DNA from: Porticoccus litoralis
Lineage (GTDB): Bacteria > Pseudomonadota > Gammaproteobacteria > Pseudomonadales > Porticoccaceae
Reading direction: 5' to 3'
Assembly (NCBI RefSeq): GCF_030676955.1
Contig: NZ_JAUUUU010000006.1
Location: 62,001-126,000, forward strand
DNA length: 64,000 nucleotides
Part shown: positions 51,372 to 60,531 of the stretch, one piece after another
How positions within the stretch are numbered: the stretch's first letter is position 1
How the letters are laid out: each line of letters begins with the position of its first letter
Position numbers and translations under genes: made by a program
Notes under the pieces: model-generated
Told to the model about the DNA's origin: nothing
Databases searched by the model: none
The model's input: the letters and a program-made list of their open reading frames with translations, nothing else

Positions 51372-54203
51372 TTAAAAACTCAAAGCTTCATTAACAAATT
51401 TTGCCTGCTCTTCGAGGTGAGTAGACATGTAACCTGCAGCGGGAGCAGCTGACGCGGCTCGTCCGACATAACGTAAAGGCAGAGATGGTTGATAGTTGTC
51501 GATCACTGCTCGCATATGGTGCTGACTGTTATACCAAACACCCTGGTTGATCGGGCACTCCTGACACCAGATGACCTCCTCCAGGGAAGAGTACTGCTTA
51601 AAGACCTGCAACAGCACCTCATCAGGGAAGGGGTAGAGCTGTTCAATACGCACTATGGCGATGTCATTAATATCGCGGGCCATACGCTCTTCCAGCAGAT
51701 GGTAGTACACCTTCCCCGAGCAGAGAATCAGTCGACGTGCCTTTTTCGGATCAATTTCGCTATCACCGATAACCGTTTGGAACTCTCCATTGGCCAGGTC
51801 TTCCAGAGATGAGGTGGCCAGCTTGTGTCGCAAAATCCATTTCGGGCTCATGACAATCAACGGACGACGCATGGGCCTGATTGCCTGACGACGTAACAGA
51901 TGGAACATTTGGGCAGGTGTAGTAGGAATACATACCTGAATATTGTGCTCTGCGCACAACTGCAGGTAGCGCTCCAGGCGCGCCGAAGAATGCTCGGGGC
52001 CCTGGCCTTCATAGCCGTGTGGCAACAGCATGGTTAGACCACACAAGCGTCCCCACTTGTGCTCGCCACTGGTAATGAACTGGTCAATGACAACCTGGGC
52101 GCCATTAGCAAAGTCACCAAACTGGGCCTCCCAAATTACCAGACCTTTCGGAGCAGTAGTGGCATAACCGTATTCAAAACCGAGAACAGCTTCCTCAGAG
52201 AGGAAAGAATCATAAATATCAAACAAAGGCTGATCTTCAGACATGTGTTTGAGAGGCGTGTAAGTTTCGCCATCTTTCTGGTTGAAAACCACTGCATGTC
52301 TATGGGAGAAGGTGCCCCGGCCGATATCCTGACCCGTCATTCGAACCGGGTAACCTTGCTCCAACAGAGTCCCATAGGCCAGTAACTCGCCCATGCCCCA
52401 GTTAAGTTCGAGAGCACCGCCAGCCATTTTGCGTCGATCGTCGTAGATTTTCTCTACTTGCCGCTGAATAACAATCCCTTCAGGAATGTGACAGATCCGG
52501 TTAGCCACCTCTTTTAACGCAGGCAGCGGGTAGCCGGTATCAGCGGGCGTTGTCCACTCGTGCCCCAGGTAAGGAGTCCAGTCTACAAACAATGCCTCAT
52601 CCGGCTCGGAAACCAGCTTGTTAACGACATTCTCTCCACGATCCAGGGTATCCCGATAGGCAGTCAACATGTTCGCTGCCTCATCTTTAGTGAGAATACT
52701 TTCGCTGACCAGCTTGTCCGCATATAGCTCACGGGTGGTTTTATGCTTTTTGATGATTTTGTACATCAAAGGCTGGGTCGCCGAGGGCTCATCCGTCTCG
52801 TTGTGACCACGACGCCGGTAACAAACCAGATCAATGACAATATCTTTCTTGAACTGGTAGCGGTAGTCCATGGCGAGGAAGGTACAGAACATCACCGCAT
52901 CAGGGTCATCACCATTGACATGGATAATGGGTGCCTGAACCATCTTAGCGATATCTGTACAGTATTCGGTAGAGCGACAATCTTCCCGTCGACTGGTGGT
53001 GAAACCTACCTGGTTGTTGATGACGAGGTTAACGGTACCGCCTGTTTTATAGCCCCGGATCTGGGACATTTGCAGGGTTTCCATCACCACACCCTGACCA
53101 GCAAAAGCCGCATCACCATGAACGAGAATGGGTACTACCTTGTTGCCTTCCGGATCTACCCTGCGGTCTTGTCGAGCGCGAGCAGAACCCTCAACCACCG
53201 GCGATACGATTTCAAGGTGAGATGGGTTAAAGGCCAATGCCATGTGCACTTCACCACCCGGCGTCATCACGTTGGAGGAAAAGCCCTGGTGATATTTCAC
53301 ATCACCGGATGTGTCCACATGGCGCTTGCCTTCGAACTCTGCAAACAAGTCTGCTGGATTCTTACCCAGCACATTGACCAGCACATTGAGGCGACCACGG
53401 TGAGCCATCGCCAGAACAATTTCTTTTGCCCCGTATTCTCCGGCGCGCTCAATCAAGCCATCTAGCAAGGGAATCAGAGACTCACCGCCCTCCAGTCCAA
53501 ACCTTTTGGTACCGGGATACTTCGAATCAAGGTGCCGTTCTAGACCTTCTGCAGCAGACAGTCGTTGCAGCACATGCTTGCGCATCTCGTTGTCGTAGGT
53601 AGGCTTCGAACGAACACTTTCTAGACGCTGCTGCAGCCACTGCTTTTCAGCCAGATCAGTGATGTGCATCAGCTCGACGCCCACGTGGCGACAGTAGGTT
53701 TCCTCAAGAGCAGCAATAATCTCTTTTAGCGGTGCTTCCTGCTTGCCTATAAACAACGTACCACATTGGAACGTTGTATCCAGGTCAGCTTCTGTCAGCC
53801 CATGGTAGTTCAGCTGCAGATCCGGCACCTGCTCGCGTTTCATAATGCCGAGTGGATCAAGGTTAGCTTTCTGATGGCCTCGGTTACGATATGAACTAAT
53901 CAGCTGCAAGACCTTGACCTGCTTCCGCTCATGCTCAATATTCATGCCACCTGAACCAGGTGCAGGCGTGGGCCGTGCACGGCGACGACCAAGCAGCTCG
54001 AAATAATCCTGTATGGTTGCATGAGAGACATCAGCACCAGAATGGCCGTTTACTCTCGGAAGGGAGTCAAAGAATGAGCGCCATTCTTCGGGCACTGCAT
54101 TGGGGTCGTGTAGGTATGTTTCGTATAAATCTTCGATATATGCGGCGTTCCCACCAGAGAGATGGGAAGAGCGCAAAAATTGCTGCATGATGCTTTCAGG
54201 CAT
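51372..54203 (-). CDS. sucA: 2-Oxoglutarate dehydrogenase E1
   Basis: A 943-residue thiamine-diphosphate enzyme that decarboxylates 2-oxoglutarate. N-terminal SGGNAAYIEDLYETYLHDP is the E2-binding segment. The ThDP domain has AMAHRGRLNVL and VHGDAAFAGQG with the binding motif extending to VNLVINNQVGFTTS. The C-terminal transketolase-like domain follows (GRGTFSHRHAV, LPHGYEGQGPEHSSARLER). The start is MPESIMQQF at 54203. It follows sdhB after a 91-base gap with a hairpin. Confidence 0.97.
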   Translation of the reverse strand: MPESIMQQFLRSSHLSGGNAAYIEDLYETYLHDPNAVPEEWRSFFDSLPRVNGHSGADVSHATIQDYFELLGRRRARPTPAPGSGGMNIEHERKQVKVLQLISSYRNRGHQKANLDPLGIMKREQVPDLQLNYHGLTEADLDTTFQCGTLFIGKQEAPLKEIIAALEETYCRHVGVELMHITDLAEKQWLQQRLESVRSKPTYDNEMRKHVLQRLSAAEGLERHLDSKYPGTKRFGLEGGESLIPLLDGLIERAGEYGAKEIVLAMAHRGRLNVLVNVLGKNPADLFAEFEGKRHVDTSGDVKYHQGFSSNVMTPGGEVHMALAFNPSHLEIVSPVVEGSARARQDRRVDPEGNKVVPILVHGDAAFAGQGVVMETLQMSQIRGYKTGGTVNLVINNQVGFTTSRREDCRSTEYCTDIAKMVQAPIIHVNGDDPDAVMFCTFLAMDYRYQFKKDIVIDLVCYRRRGHNETDEPSATQPLMYKIIKKHKTTRELYADKLVSESILTKDEAANMLTAYRDTLDRGENVVNKLVSEPDEALFVDWTPYLGHEWTTPADTGYPLPALKEVANRICHIPEGIVIQRQVEKIYDDRRKMAGGALELNWGMGELLAYGTLLEQGYPVRMTGQDIGRGTFSHRHAVVFNQKDGETYTPLKHMSEDQPLFDIYDSFLSEEAVLGFEYGYATTAPKGLVIWEAQFGDFANGAQVVIDQFITSGEHKWGRLCGLTMLLPHGYEGQGPEHSSARLERYLQLCAEHNIQVCIPTTPAQMFHLLRRQAIRPMRRPLIVMSPKWILRHKLATSSLEDLANGEFQTVIGDSEIDPKKARRLILCSGKVYYHLLEERMARDINDIAIVRIEQLYPFPDEVLLQVFKQYSSLEEVIWCQECPINQGVWYNSQHHMRAVIDNYQPSLPLRYVGRAASAAPAAGYMSTHLEEQAKFVNEALSF

Positions 54204-54240
54204 CGAAAGGTTCCCTATAGTATGAAAGCAGGATCATCAA

Positions 54241-54262
54241 GGCCCTCTTTTGACGGAGGGCC
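54241..54262 (-). other. Intercistronic hairpin between sdhB and sucA
   Basis: The perfect 7-bp stem GGCCCTC (54241-54247) / GAGGGCC (54256-54262) has an 8-base loop and no T-run on the minus strand. It is more likely to be an mRNA-processing or stabilising element than a terminator. Confidence 0.5.
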
Positions 54263-54294
54263 CGATGGGTTGTCATTATTATGCGTCAGCATTA

Positions 54295-54999
54295 TTAGGT
54301 AGCGCTTCTCAACAACATGTTTCTGATGTGGCCTATTGCCTTTGTCGGGTTCAACCCTTTAGGGCAAACAGAGACACAGTTCTGGATACCATGACAACGG
54401 AATACGCTGAAGGGATCATCCAGATTTGACAAGCGATTTTCTGTGTCAGTATCACGACTGTCAATCAGAAAGCGGTAGGCCTGGAGGAGACCAGCGGGAC
54501 CGATGAATTTGTCCGGGTTCCACCAGAAGGAAGGACAGCTGGTAGAACAACAAGCACAAAGGATGCACTCGTAGAGGCCATCCAGCTTGGCGCGATCTTC
54601 CGGAGACTGCAAACGCTCGATCGCAGGTGCCGGTTGATTGTTCACCAGGTACGGCTGAATTTTTTCGTACTGAGCATAGAACTGGCTCATATCAATGACC
54701 AGATCGCGCACCACGGGCAGCCCTGGCAGCGGACGCAGTACCAGTTTGTCACCCTTCACACATTCAGATAGTGGAGTAATACAGGCCAGGCCATTCTTGC
54801 CGCTGATGTTCATACCATCAGAACCACACACACCTTCACGACATGAGCGACGATATGCCAGTGTCGGATCCTGAGCTTTAAGTAAACCAAGAACATCCAG
54901 CACCATCAGGTCCTTACCTGCGGTATCAACCTCATAGTCCTGCATGTACGGCGCTTCGTCCACATCAGGGTTATAACGATAAATAGTTACATTCAACAT
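54295..54999 (-). CDS. sdhB: Succinate dehydrogenase iron-sulfur subunit
   Basis: A 234-residue peripheral subunit holding three clusters. The [2Fe-2S] ligands are in CREGVCGSDGMNISGKNGLAC; the [4Fe-4S] and [3Fe-4S] ligands are in CILCACCSTSCPSFWW and CHGIQNCVSVCPKGLNP. It passes electrons from SdhA to quinone at the SdhCD anchor. It starts 17 bases after sdhA. Confidence 0.98.
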   Translation of the reverse strand: MLNVTIYRYNPDVDEAPYMQDYEVDTAGKDLMVLDVLGLLKAQDPTLAYRRSCREGVCGSDGMNISGKNGLACITPLSECVKGDKLVLRPLPGLPVVRDLVIDMSQFYAQYEKIQPYLVNNQPAPAIERLQSPEDRAKLDGLYECILCACCSTSCPSFWWNPDKFIGPAGLLQAYRFLIDSRDTDTENRLSNLDDPFSVFRCHGIQNCVSVCPKGLNPTKAIGHIRNMLLRSAT

Positions 55000-55016
55000 G
55001 GTTCACTAACCTTTTA

Positions 55017-56789
55017 TTAGTAGGTACGCGCCTTCGGTGCGAAGGCTTCCATGGTTTTGGGTGAGAAGTTCACACTGCGTTTGCCCACTCGCTTGTCGCT
55101 GGGGAAATAAACAGAGTGACACAGCCAGTTTTCATCGTCGCGCACGGAGTAATCTTCCCTAGCGTGAGCGCCGCGGCTTTCTTTACGCTCCTCTGCAGTA
55201 ATTGCAGTTGCTTCTGCCACCTCAAGAAGATTTTGCAATTCGAGAGCTTCAATACGGGCTGTATTGTAGGTGTTGCTTTTATCATCGAGGCGAACGTTCT
55301 CAATGCGGGGGCGCAATGCTTCAAGTTTCTTAATGCCTTCCTGCATGAAGTCACCGCGACGAAACACACCAAAATAGTTCTGCATGATATTCTGCAACTC
55401 GGTGCGCAGTTCAGCAGCGCCTTCCCCATCATTACTGCTATTAACTCGATTGAGGCGTGCCATCGCGGCGTTTACATGCTCATCCGTAGGGTCATCCATA
55501 TTGATACCTTCACGGAGAGCCTTTTCAATGAACAGGCCAGAGGAACGACCGAATACCACCAGGTCGAGCAGTGAGTTACCACCTAACCGGTTAGCACCAT
55601 GAACTGACACACAGGCCGCCTCACCGCAGGCGTAGAGGCCGTTAATGACCTTTTCTTTGCCGTTAGAATCCAGTGTTAAGGCTTGGCCCTCAACATTGGT
55701 GGGAATCCCTCCCATCATATAGTGGCAGGTTGGTACAACAGGAATAGGCTCACTAACCGGGTCGACATGAGCAAAGGTTCTTGACAGTTCGCAGATACCG
55801 GGCAAGCGGCTTTCCAGTATCTCTTCACCCAGGTGATCTAACTTCAAGTAGACGTGATCACCATTTTCACCACATCCGCGACCTTCGAGAATCTCAAGCA
55901 CCATTGAACGTGCAACAACATCTCGCCCCGCAAGGTCTTTGGCATTAGGAGCATAACGCTCCATAAAGCGTTCGCCATCTTTATTGATCAGGTAACCACC
56001 CTCACCCCGACAACCTTCAGTGACTAAAGTACCAGCACCATGGATGCCGGTCGGGTGAAACTGCCACATTTCCATATCCTGCACGGGGAAGCCGGCACGA
56101 AGCGCCATGCCAATCCCGTCACCGGTATTAATGTGGGCATTAGTGGTGGATGCATAGATACGGCCTGCACCACCGGTGGCCAATACTGTTGCTTTGGATT
56201 TTACAAAAACGGTTTCGCCCGTTTCGATATCGATCGCAATAACACCAACAACTTCGTCATTGGCATTTTTCACCAGATCTACCGCAAACCATTCATTAAA
56301 GAAGACGGTATTGTTTTTGACATTGTTCTGATAAAGAGTGTGCAGTAATGCGTGACCAGTACGGTCAGCAGCAGCGCAGGTACGAGCAGCCTGACCGCCC
56401 TCACCAAAATTTTTGGACTGACCACCAAAAGGACGCTGATAGATACGGCCTTCTTCGGTACGTGAGAATGGCAAGCCCATGTGTTCCAGCTCGAAGACCG
56501 CTTCAGGGCCGACTGAACACATGTATTCAATAGCGTCCTGATCACCAATATAGTCAGAACCCTTGACGGTGTCGTACATGTGCCAGCGCCAATCATCATT
56601 TGGGTCATCACTGGCAATTGCACAGGTAATACCACCCTGAGCTGACACGGTGTGCGAGCGAGTAGGAAACACCTTGGAAATAACAGCTGTTTTATAACCG
56701 GACTGAGCCAGTTGCAACGCGGCGCGCATACCGGCGCCACCACCACCGACGATAACGCCGTCGAAGGAAATAGTTCTTACGCTAGTCAT
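55017..56789 (-). CDS. sdhA: Succinate dehydrogenase flavoprotein subunit
   Basis: A 590-residue FAD subunit that oxidises succinate to fumarate. FAD loop VIVGGGGAGMRAALQ near residue 12-26, covalent flavin His H46 in TRSHTVSAQGG, and catalytic Arg region in EGCRGEGGYL and HGANRLGGNSLLDL. ATG 56789 (MTSVRTISF) is the family start; an upstream ORF extension of 20 codons overlaps sdhD. Confidence 0.98.
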   Translation of the reverse strand: MTSVRTISFDGVIVGGGGAGMRAALQLAQSGYKTAVISKVFPTRSHTVSAQGGITCAIASDDPNDDWRWHMYDTVKGSDYIGDQDAIEYMCSVGPEAVFELEHMGLPFSRTEEGRIYQRPFGGQSKNFGEGGQAARTCAAADRTGHALLHTLYQNNVKNNTVFFNEWFAVDLVKNANDEVVGVIAIDIETGETVFVKSKATVLATGGAGRIYASTTNAHINTGDGIGMALRAGFPVQDMEMWQFHPTGIHGAGTLVTEGCRGEGGYLINKDGERFMERYAPNAKDLAGRDVVARSMVLEILEGRGCGENGDHVYLKLDHLGEEILESRLPGICELSRTFAHVDPVSEPIPVVPTCHYMMGGIPTNVEGQALTLDSNGKEKVINGLYACGEAACVSVHGANRLGGNSLLDLVVFGRSSGLFIEKALREGINMDDPTDEHVNAAMARLNRVNSSNDGEGAAELRTELQNIMQNYFGVFRRGDFMQEGIKKLEALRPRIENVRLDDKSNTYNTARIEALELQNLLEVAEATAITAEERKESRGAHAREDYSVRDDENWLCHSVYFPSDKRVGKRSVNFSPKTMEAFAPKARTY

Positions 56790-56793
56790 GGAT

Positions 56794-57162
56794 TTAAATT
56801 CCCCAAACGATTTCAAGAGCCCAGATGACATACACCAGTGTGACGGCAATCATTCCTAACTGCAGGAATATACGCAGTGGTGTCGCTTTTGGACCAAGCA
56901 GACGGACAGTCACATAATCAGTCAGTACTGCCCACAGGCCAATCCATGCATGGATGGCAATCGACAATACAGTCAGGACATTGAACACCTTCATGCACAG
57001 GCAGCTATGAAGGGCCACCCACTGGCTGTATTCCAGATTTGGGGTAAACAACAGGTAAAATGTGATGAAAATGGCATAGGCCGCCATCACCACAGCGGTC
57101 ACACGCTGTAACAGCCAGTCGGACAGGCCGCTACGACCAAAACTTGTAATATTGGTAATCAT
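56794..57162 (-). CDS. sdhD: Succinate dehydrogenase membrane anchor subunit
   Basis: A 122-residue protein with three transmembrane helices. N-terminal FGRSGLSDWLLQRVTAVVM contains the quinone-site Arg, and IHAWIGLWAVLTDYV carries a haem-ligand His and the quinone-site Asp-Tyr. ATG 57162 overlaps the sdhC stop in ATGA; the ATG at 57171 three codons upstream is less likely. Confidence 0.95.
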   Translation of the reverse strand: MITNITSFGRSGLSDWLLQRVTAVVMAAYAIFITFYLLFTPNLEYSQWVALHSCLCMKVFNVLTVLSIAIHAWIGLWAVLTDYVTVRLLGPKATPLRIFLQLGMIAVTLVYVIWALEIVWGI

Positions 57163-57533
57163 GCTACCCATACCCCCGCAAGCAAAATCAGAATGGCGGC
57201 AACAACCAGGACGATCTTCGCACCCAGGCGGCCACCTTCAAGTGTTTCACCAACACCAAAGTCCATAATAAGGTGACGAATCCCTGCCGCCATGTGATAG
57301 GCCAGTCCTGCCAAGGATGCCCATATGATCAGCTTGCAAAATGGGCTGCCCATGGTCTCCTTAATAGCATTGAACCCCTCTTCTGAGGAAAGGCTTGAGT
57401 CCAGCAACCAGAGGAATACCCCAATGGCAGCAAATAGAACTACACCGGATACCCGGTGAAGAATGGACGCGTAGGAAGTAATTGGAAGCTGAATAGTTCC
57501 AATATCGAGATTTACAGGTCTTTTCTTGTTCAC
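57159..57533 (-). CDS. sdhC: Succinate dehydrogenase cytochrome b556 subunit
   Basis: A 124-residue protein with three transmembrane helices. Conserved quinone-site SILHRVSGV and the haem b ligand in AYHMAAGIRHLIMD are present. The start is GTG at 57533 (MNKKRPVNLD) preceded by AAGGTG. It is the first gene of sdhCDAB-sucAB-lpd-sucCD. Confidence 0.95.
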   Translation of the reverse strand: MNKKRPVNLDIGTIQLPITSYASILHRVSGVVLFAAIGVFLWLLDSSLSSEEGFNAIKETMGSPFCKLIIWASLAGLAYHMAAGIRHLIMDFGVGETLEGGRLGAKIVLVVAAILILLAGVWVA

Positions 57534-57640
57534 GGTATATACACCTTATCTAATCTGTACAGCTAGCTATAAGATGAGTTAAATGCAAAGCAGGGAATCG
57601 GCTATACCATCGTTAGCATGCCGGGTTAGATCGGGCGGAA

Positions 57641-57669
57641 ATTATAGGTGCATTACAAGCCGATTACAA
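57641..57669 (-). promoter_or_regulatory. sdh operon promoter
   Basis: On the minus strand TTGTAA (57669-57664), a 17-base spacer and a perfect TATAAT (57646-57641). The leader to the sdhC GTG is about 100 bases, long enough for small-RNA or translational control. The 339-base sdhC-gltA gap holds this promoter, the gltA promoter and no gene. Confidence 0.65.
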
Positions 57670-57755
57670 TTAAACCGTCGTTTGATTGCCAACAACCAGT
57701 GATCGGCATACGACCTATCGATAGTCGCTATTCACTGCATCGATCCTCACTTAAA

Positions 57756-57783
57756 TTGACAATTTTTTCGAGCAGGCTATAGT
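57756..57783 (+). promoter_or_regulatory. gltA promoter
   Basis: A perfect TTGACA (57756-57761), 16-base spacer and TATAGT (57778-57783). This gives a leader of about 80 bases before gltA, whose ATG follows a good SD (TTAGGAGAAC). Confidence 0.75.
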
Positions 57784-57872
57784 TTCCGGCCTCTGATAAA
57801 TTTTTCAGGTCATTTCGCAAGACTATTTACTTGCTATCCCAGATCCAGATTCCTGACTCTTAGGAGAACCCA

Positions 57873-59150
57873 ATGAGCGATAAGAAGGTCAATCTTTCAG
57901 TTGAGGGCACAGATATCAACCTTGAGCTGCCCATTCTCAAGAGCACCCTCGGTGAAGATGTTATTGATATTTCCCAGGTACCTAAAACAGGTTGCTGGAC
58001 CTACGATCCCGGCTTTGGATCAACCGCTGCCTGCGAGTCAAAAATCACTTACATCGACGGTGAAAAAGGTATTCTCCTGCACCGTGGATACCCGATTGAG
58101 CAATTGGCTGAAAAATCCAACTATCTCGAAACCTGCTACCTACTTCTTCACGGTGAACTTCCCGTAGGTACAGAAAAAGAAAACTTCCAGAAAATCATCA
58201 ATCAACACACCATGGTCAACCGCTCAATTGAGCAGTTTATGTCAGGTTTCCGTTACGATGCGCACCCCATGGCCATGCTCTGTGGCGTAGTCGGTGCCAT
58301 GTCATCGTTCTATCACGACTCCATGGATATCAACGACCCCGAACATCGACTGATCACAGCTCACCGTTTGATCGCGAAAATGCCTACTCTGGCGGCCATG
58401 TGCCACAAGCACTTCATTGGCCAGCCTTACATGTATCCCGACAATAGCCTGAGCTATTCAGAGAACTTCCTGCATATGATGTTCGGTACTCCCTGCGAGC
58501 CTAGCAACATCAATCCGGTCGTCGCCAAAGCCATGGATCTGTTGTTCCTGCTCCACGCTGACCACGAACAAAATGCATCCACTTCTACTGTTCGCCTGGC
58601 CGGCTCTTCAGGCGCCAACCCGTTCTCCTGTATTGCCGCAGGTATTGCTGCATTGTGGGGACCCGCCCACGGTGGCGCCAACCAGGCAGTACTGGAAATG
58701 CTGGAGCAAATTGGCGATGAGAAACACATCGACGGCTTCATCAAGCGTGCGAAAGACAAGGATGACCCCTTCCGCCTGATGGGCTTTGGCCACCGCGTTT
58801 ACAAAAACTTTGATCCTCGCGCCAAGGTGATGAAAGAAGCTTGTGACGCCGTGCTCGCAGAACTGGGCATTGAAAATGATCCCCTGCTGAAAATCGCCAA
58901 GCGTCTGGAGCAAATCGCACTGGAAGACGAGTATTTCGTCGCGAAGAAACTCTACCCCAACGTGGATTTCTATTCCGGCATCATCATGAAAGCCATTGGC
59001 ATTCCGACAGAAATGTTCACTGTCATCTTCGCCACAGGCCGCACAGTGGGCTGGATTTCACACTGGAACGAAATGCTCAGCAATCCCTATCGTATTGGCC
59101 GCCCGCGTCAACTGTACACAGGTTCGCCAAAGCGCGATTACCCCGGCTGA
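57873..59150 (+). CDS. gltA: Citrate synthase (type II)
   Basis: A 425-residue hexameric, NADH-sensitive-type citrate synthase. It condenses oxaloacetate and acetyl-CoA. The N-terminal beta-rich domain of the type II group is present, ending TYIDGEKGILLHRGYPIEQL. Catalytic histidines lie in LHADHEQNAST and GFGHRVYKNFDPR, and the catalytic Asp is in YPNVDFYSGI. It is divergent from sdhC, the common arrangement in gammaproteobacteria. Confidence 0.98.
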   Translation: MSDKKVNLSVEGTDINLELPILKSTLGEDVIDISQVPKTGCWTYDPGFGSTAACESKITYIDGEKGILLHRGYPIEQLAEKSNYLETCYLLLHGELPVGTEKENFQKIINQHTMVNRSIEQFMSGFRYDAHPMAMLCGVVGAMSSFYHDSMDINDPEHRLITAHRLIAKMPTLAAMCHKHFIGQPYMYPDNSLSYSENFLHMMFGTPCEPSNINPVVAKAMDLLFLLHADHEQNASTSTVRLAGSSGANPFSCIAAGIAALWGPAHGGANQAVLEMLEQIGDEKHIDGFIKRAKDKDDPFRLMGFGHRVYKNFDPRAKVMKEACDAVLAELGIENDPLLKIAKRLEQIALEDEYFVAKKLYPNVDFYSGIIMKAIGIPTEMFTVIFATGRTVGWISHWNEMLSNPYRIGRPRQLYTGSPKRDYPG

Positions 59151-59165
59151 GACCAGCGCTGATAG

Positions 59166-59194
59166 AAAAAACCGCCACACCAGGCGGTTTTTTT
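59166..59194 (+). terminator. gltA terminator
   Basis: The stem AAACCGCC (59169-59176) / GGCGGTTT (59183-59190), with a 6-base loop, is followed by further Ts, just after the gltA stop. Confidence 0.92.
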
Positions 59195-59349
59195 CGCCCA
59201 CAAAAACGTTCGCATACAACACAAAAAATAAACCCCTTGTGCTACCTATGGCCAAATTCGCACTGATATGTCAGCATGAACCAACAAAAGGGCTGAACTT
59301 GAAGAGAGCCTGATAGTCATAATTAGAGTGCGTTTAGGAGATTACAATA

Positions 59350-59787
59350 ATGAGTAAAAGACTAGCGGGTAAAATACGTTTAACAATAACCACTTTGCTG
59401 TCGGCTTTGCTGCTGTCAAGCGCCTCATGGTTATCAGCGGCTGAAGCAGAAAACACCCCAGAAGCCGTAGTTAAAAGCTATTACGCGGCGCTTAAGGCCC
59501 GCAAATACGAGGATGCATACGTACTATTAACACCTACGATGATCGATGGCCGAACAAGTAAGGAATACGTCGCTGACTGGAAGAACATTGTCAATATGGG
59601 TTCGGTGATTCTCCACGAATACGGCATAAGCTCTATTGATATTGATGGCGAAACCGCTACGGTATCTGCTTGGACACGGGCCAGCGATGTATTTAATAAA
59701 GATGGAATTATCGAAAAGGAAATCGATCACCTGAAACTGATCGATGGCGTTTGGAAGCTCGATGCAACAGAAGTATTAATGGAATAA
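59350..59787 (+). CDS. Exported NTF2/SnoaL-like small protein
   Basis: A 145-residue precursor with a signal peptide (about 1-31, ending SWLSAAEA). The mature part begins with TPEAVVKSYYAALKARKYEDAYVLLTP, the helical opening of NTF2-like (DUF4878-like) domains, followed by beta strands with SVILHEYGISSIDIDGETATV. Such domains often bind small ligands or act in envelope stress; no catalytic residues stand out. It has a strong SD (TAGGAG) and its own terminator, so it is a single-gene unit. Confidence 0.7.
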   Translation: MSKRLAGKIRLTITTLLSALLLSSASWLSAAEAENTPEAVVKSYYAALKARKYEDAYVLLTPTMIDGRTSKEYVADWKNIVNMGSVILHEYGISSIDIDGETATVSAWTRASDVFNKDGIIEKEIDHLKLIDGVWKLDATEVLME

Positions 59788-59810
59788 TCTGGAGTTACAC
59801 AGCATTAATA

Positions 59811-59846
59811 AAAGCAGTCATTTCGCGTGGAAATGGCTGCTTTTTT
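59811..59846 (+). terminator. Terminator after the NTF2-like gene
   Basis: A 14-bp stem AAAGCAGTCATTTC (59811-59824) / GAAATGGCTGCTTT (59830-59843) with one G-T pair and a 5-base loop, ending in a T-run. Confidence 0.9.
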
Positions 59847-59932
59847 ATGCCCCACGACTAACGTCCAATAGGTTTCGCAACTGCTCTGTGAAAGACTGTT
59901 AAAAACACAGCTATATAAAGGGGTATGGGGTC

Positions 59933-60322
59933 ATGCAACGAATACAGGCGTATCTGGTGGGAGCACTCTTGATGTTTGGGTCGGCAACCTGGGCCGCCAT
60001 CTTTGCTCAAAATATTACATCCGTCCTCCTGCTGATGGCCGTCCCCTCAATGTTATGCGGTTATGTATATGCCACCGCCCTACCCCAATACGTTTGGGGC
60101 ATGCTTCTCGGCATATGTGTTTATATGATGGCCGAGTACCTGATGTATGGCCCCGTTTATAAAGTGACTGGACTGATATACGGCATCGGTTACGTCATCG
60201 CCATCGGTTTTGCCTTCACTGGGTATGCCGTTTACCGCTGGAAATGCAACAGACAACAAGCTGGCCAAAAAAAAGAGATGAAGCCTGAAACTCGGGACCA
60301 AAAATGGGCCGAGGCTCAATAA
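59933..60322 (+). CDS. Four-helix inner-membrane protein, unknown
   Basis: A 129-residue protein with four predicted transmembrane helices (about 5-26, 28-50, 53-71 and 78-101) and a basic, charged cytosolic tail of about 25 residues. No catalytic or ligand motif is evident and I do not recognise a family. SD AAAGGGG precedes the ATG. It has a terminator shared with the convergent tRNA-Ala. Confidence 0.7.
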   Translation: MQRIQAYLVGALLMFGSATWAAIFAQNITSVLLLMAVPSMLCGYVYATALPQYVWGMLLGICVYMMAEYLMYGPVYKVTGLIYGIGYVIAIGFAFTGYAVYRWKCNRQQAGQKKEMKPETRDQKWAEAQ

Positions 60323-60375
60323 CCAGTAGGTACTCATACTGACAAAGCGCTTTATAACCCCCACGCCCGCCCAAT

Positions 60376-60409
60376 AAAAAACCCCTGCATAAATATGCAG
60401 GGGTTTTTT
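60376..60409. terminator. Bidirectional terminator between the membrane protein gene and tRNA-Ala
   Basis: The perfect stem CCCCTGCAT (60382-60390) / ATGCAGGGG (60395-60403), loop AAAT, is flanked by A-run and T-run so that it works for both strands. Confidence 0.92.
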
Positions 60410-60412
60410 ATT

Positions 60413-60488
60413 TGGTGGAGCTAAGCGGGATCGAACCGCTGACCTCAACACTGCCAGTGTTGCGCTCTCCCAGCTGAGCTATAGCCCC
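60413..60488 (-). tRNA. tRNA-Ala (anticodon GGC)
   Basis: A 76-base cloverleaf on the minus strand. The acceptor GGGGCTA pairs with TAGCTCC through one G-T pair. The anticodon stem CAACA/TGTTG encloses CTGGCAG with GGC at 60455-60453, and the T-arm GGTTCGATCC and encoded CCA are present. It reads GCC and GCU alanine codons. It follows gltX by about 39 bases but has its own promoter. Confidence 0.97.
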
Positions 60489-60502
60489 GAAAGAGGCTGC
60501 GA

Positions 60503-60531
60503 ATTTTAGGTACTGACCCCATAGGTGTCAA
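60503..60531 (-). promoter_or_regulatory. tRNA-Ala promoter overlapping the gltX stop
   Basis: On the minus strand a perfect TTGACA (60531-60526), 17-base spacer and TAAAAT (60508-60503). The -35 includes the gltX TGA stop codon (60530-60528). It is a strong sigma-70 promoter placed about 8 bases before the tRNA 5' end region. Confidence 0.85.

Noticed and set aside
52743..53465. 240-codon open frame antisense to sucA
   Set aside because: It lies wholly within conserved 2-oxoglutarate dehydrogenase coding sequence and resembles no protein.
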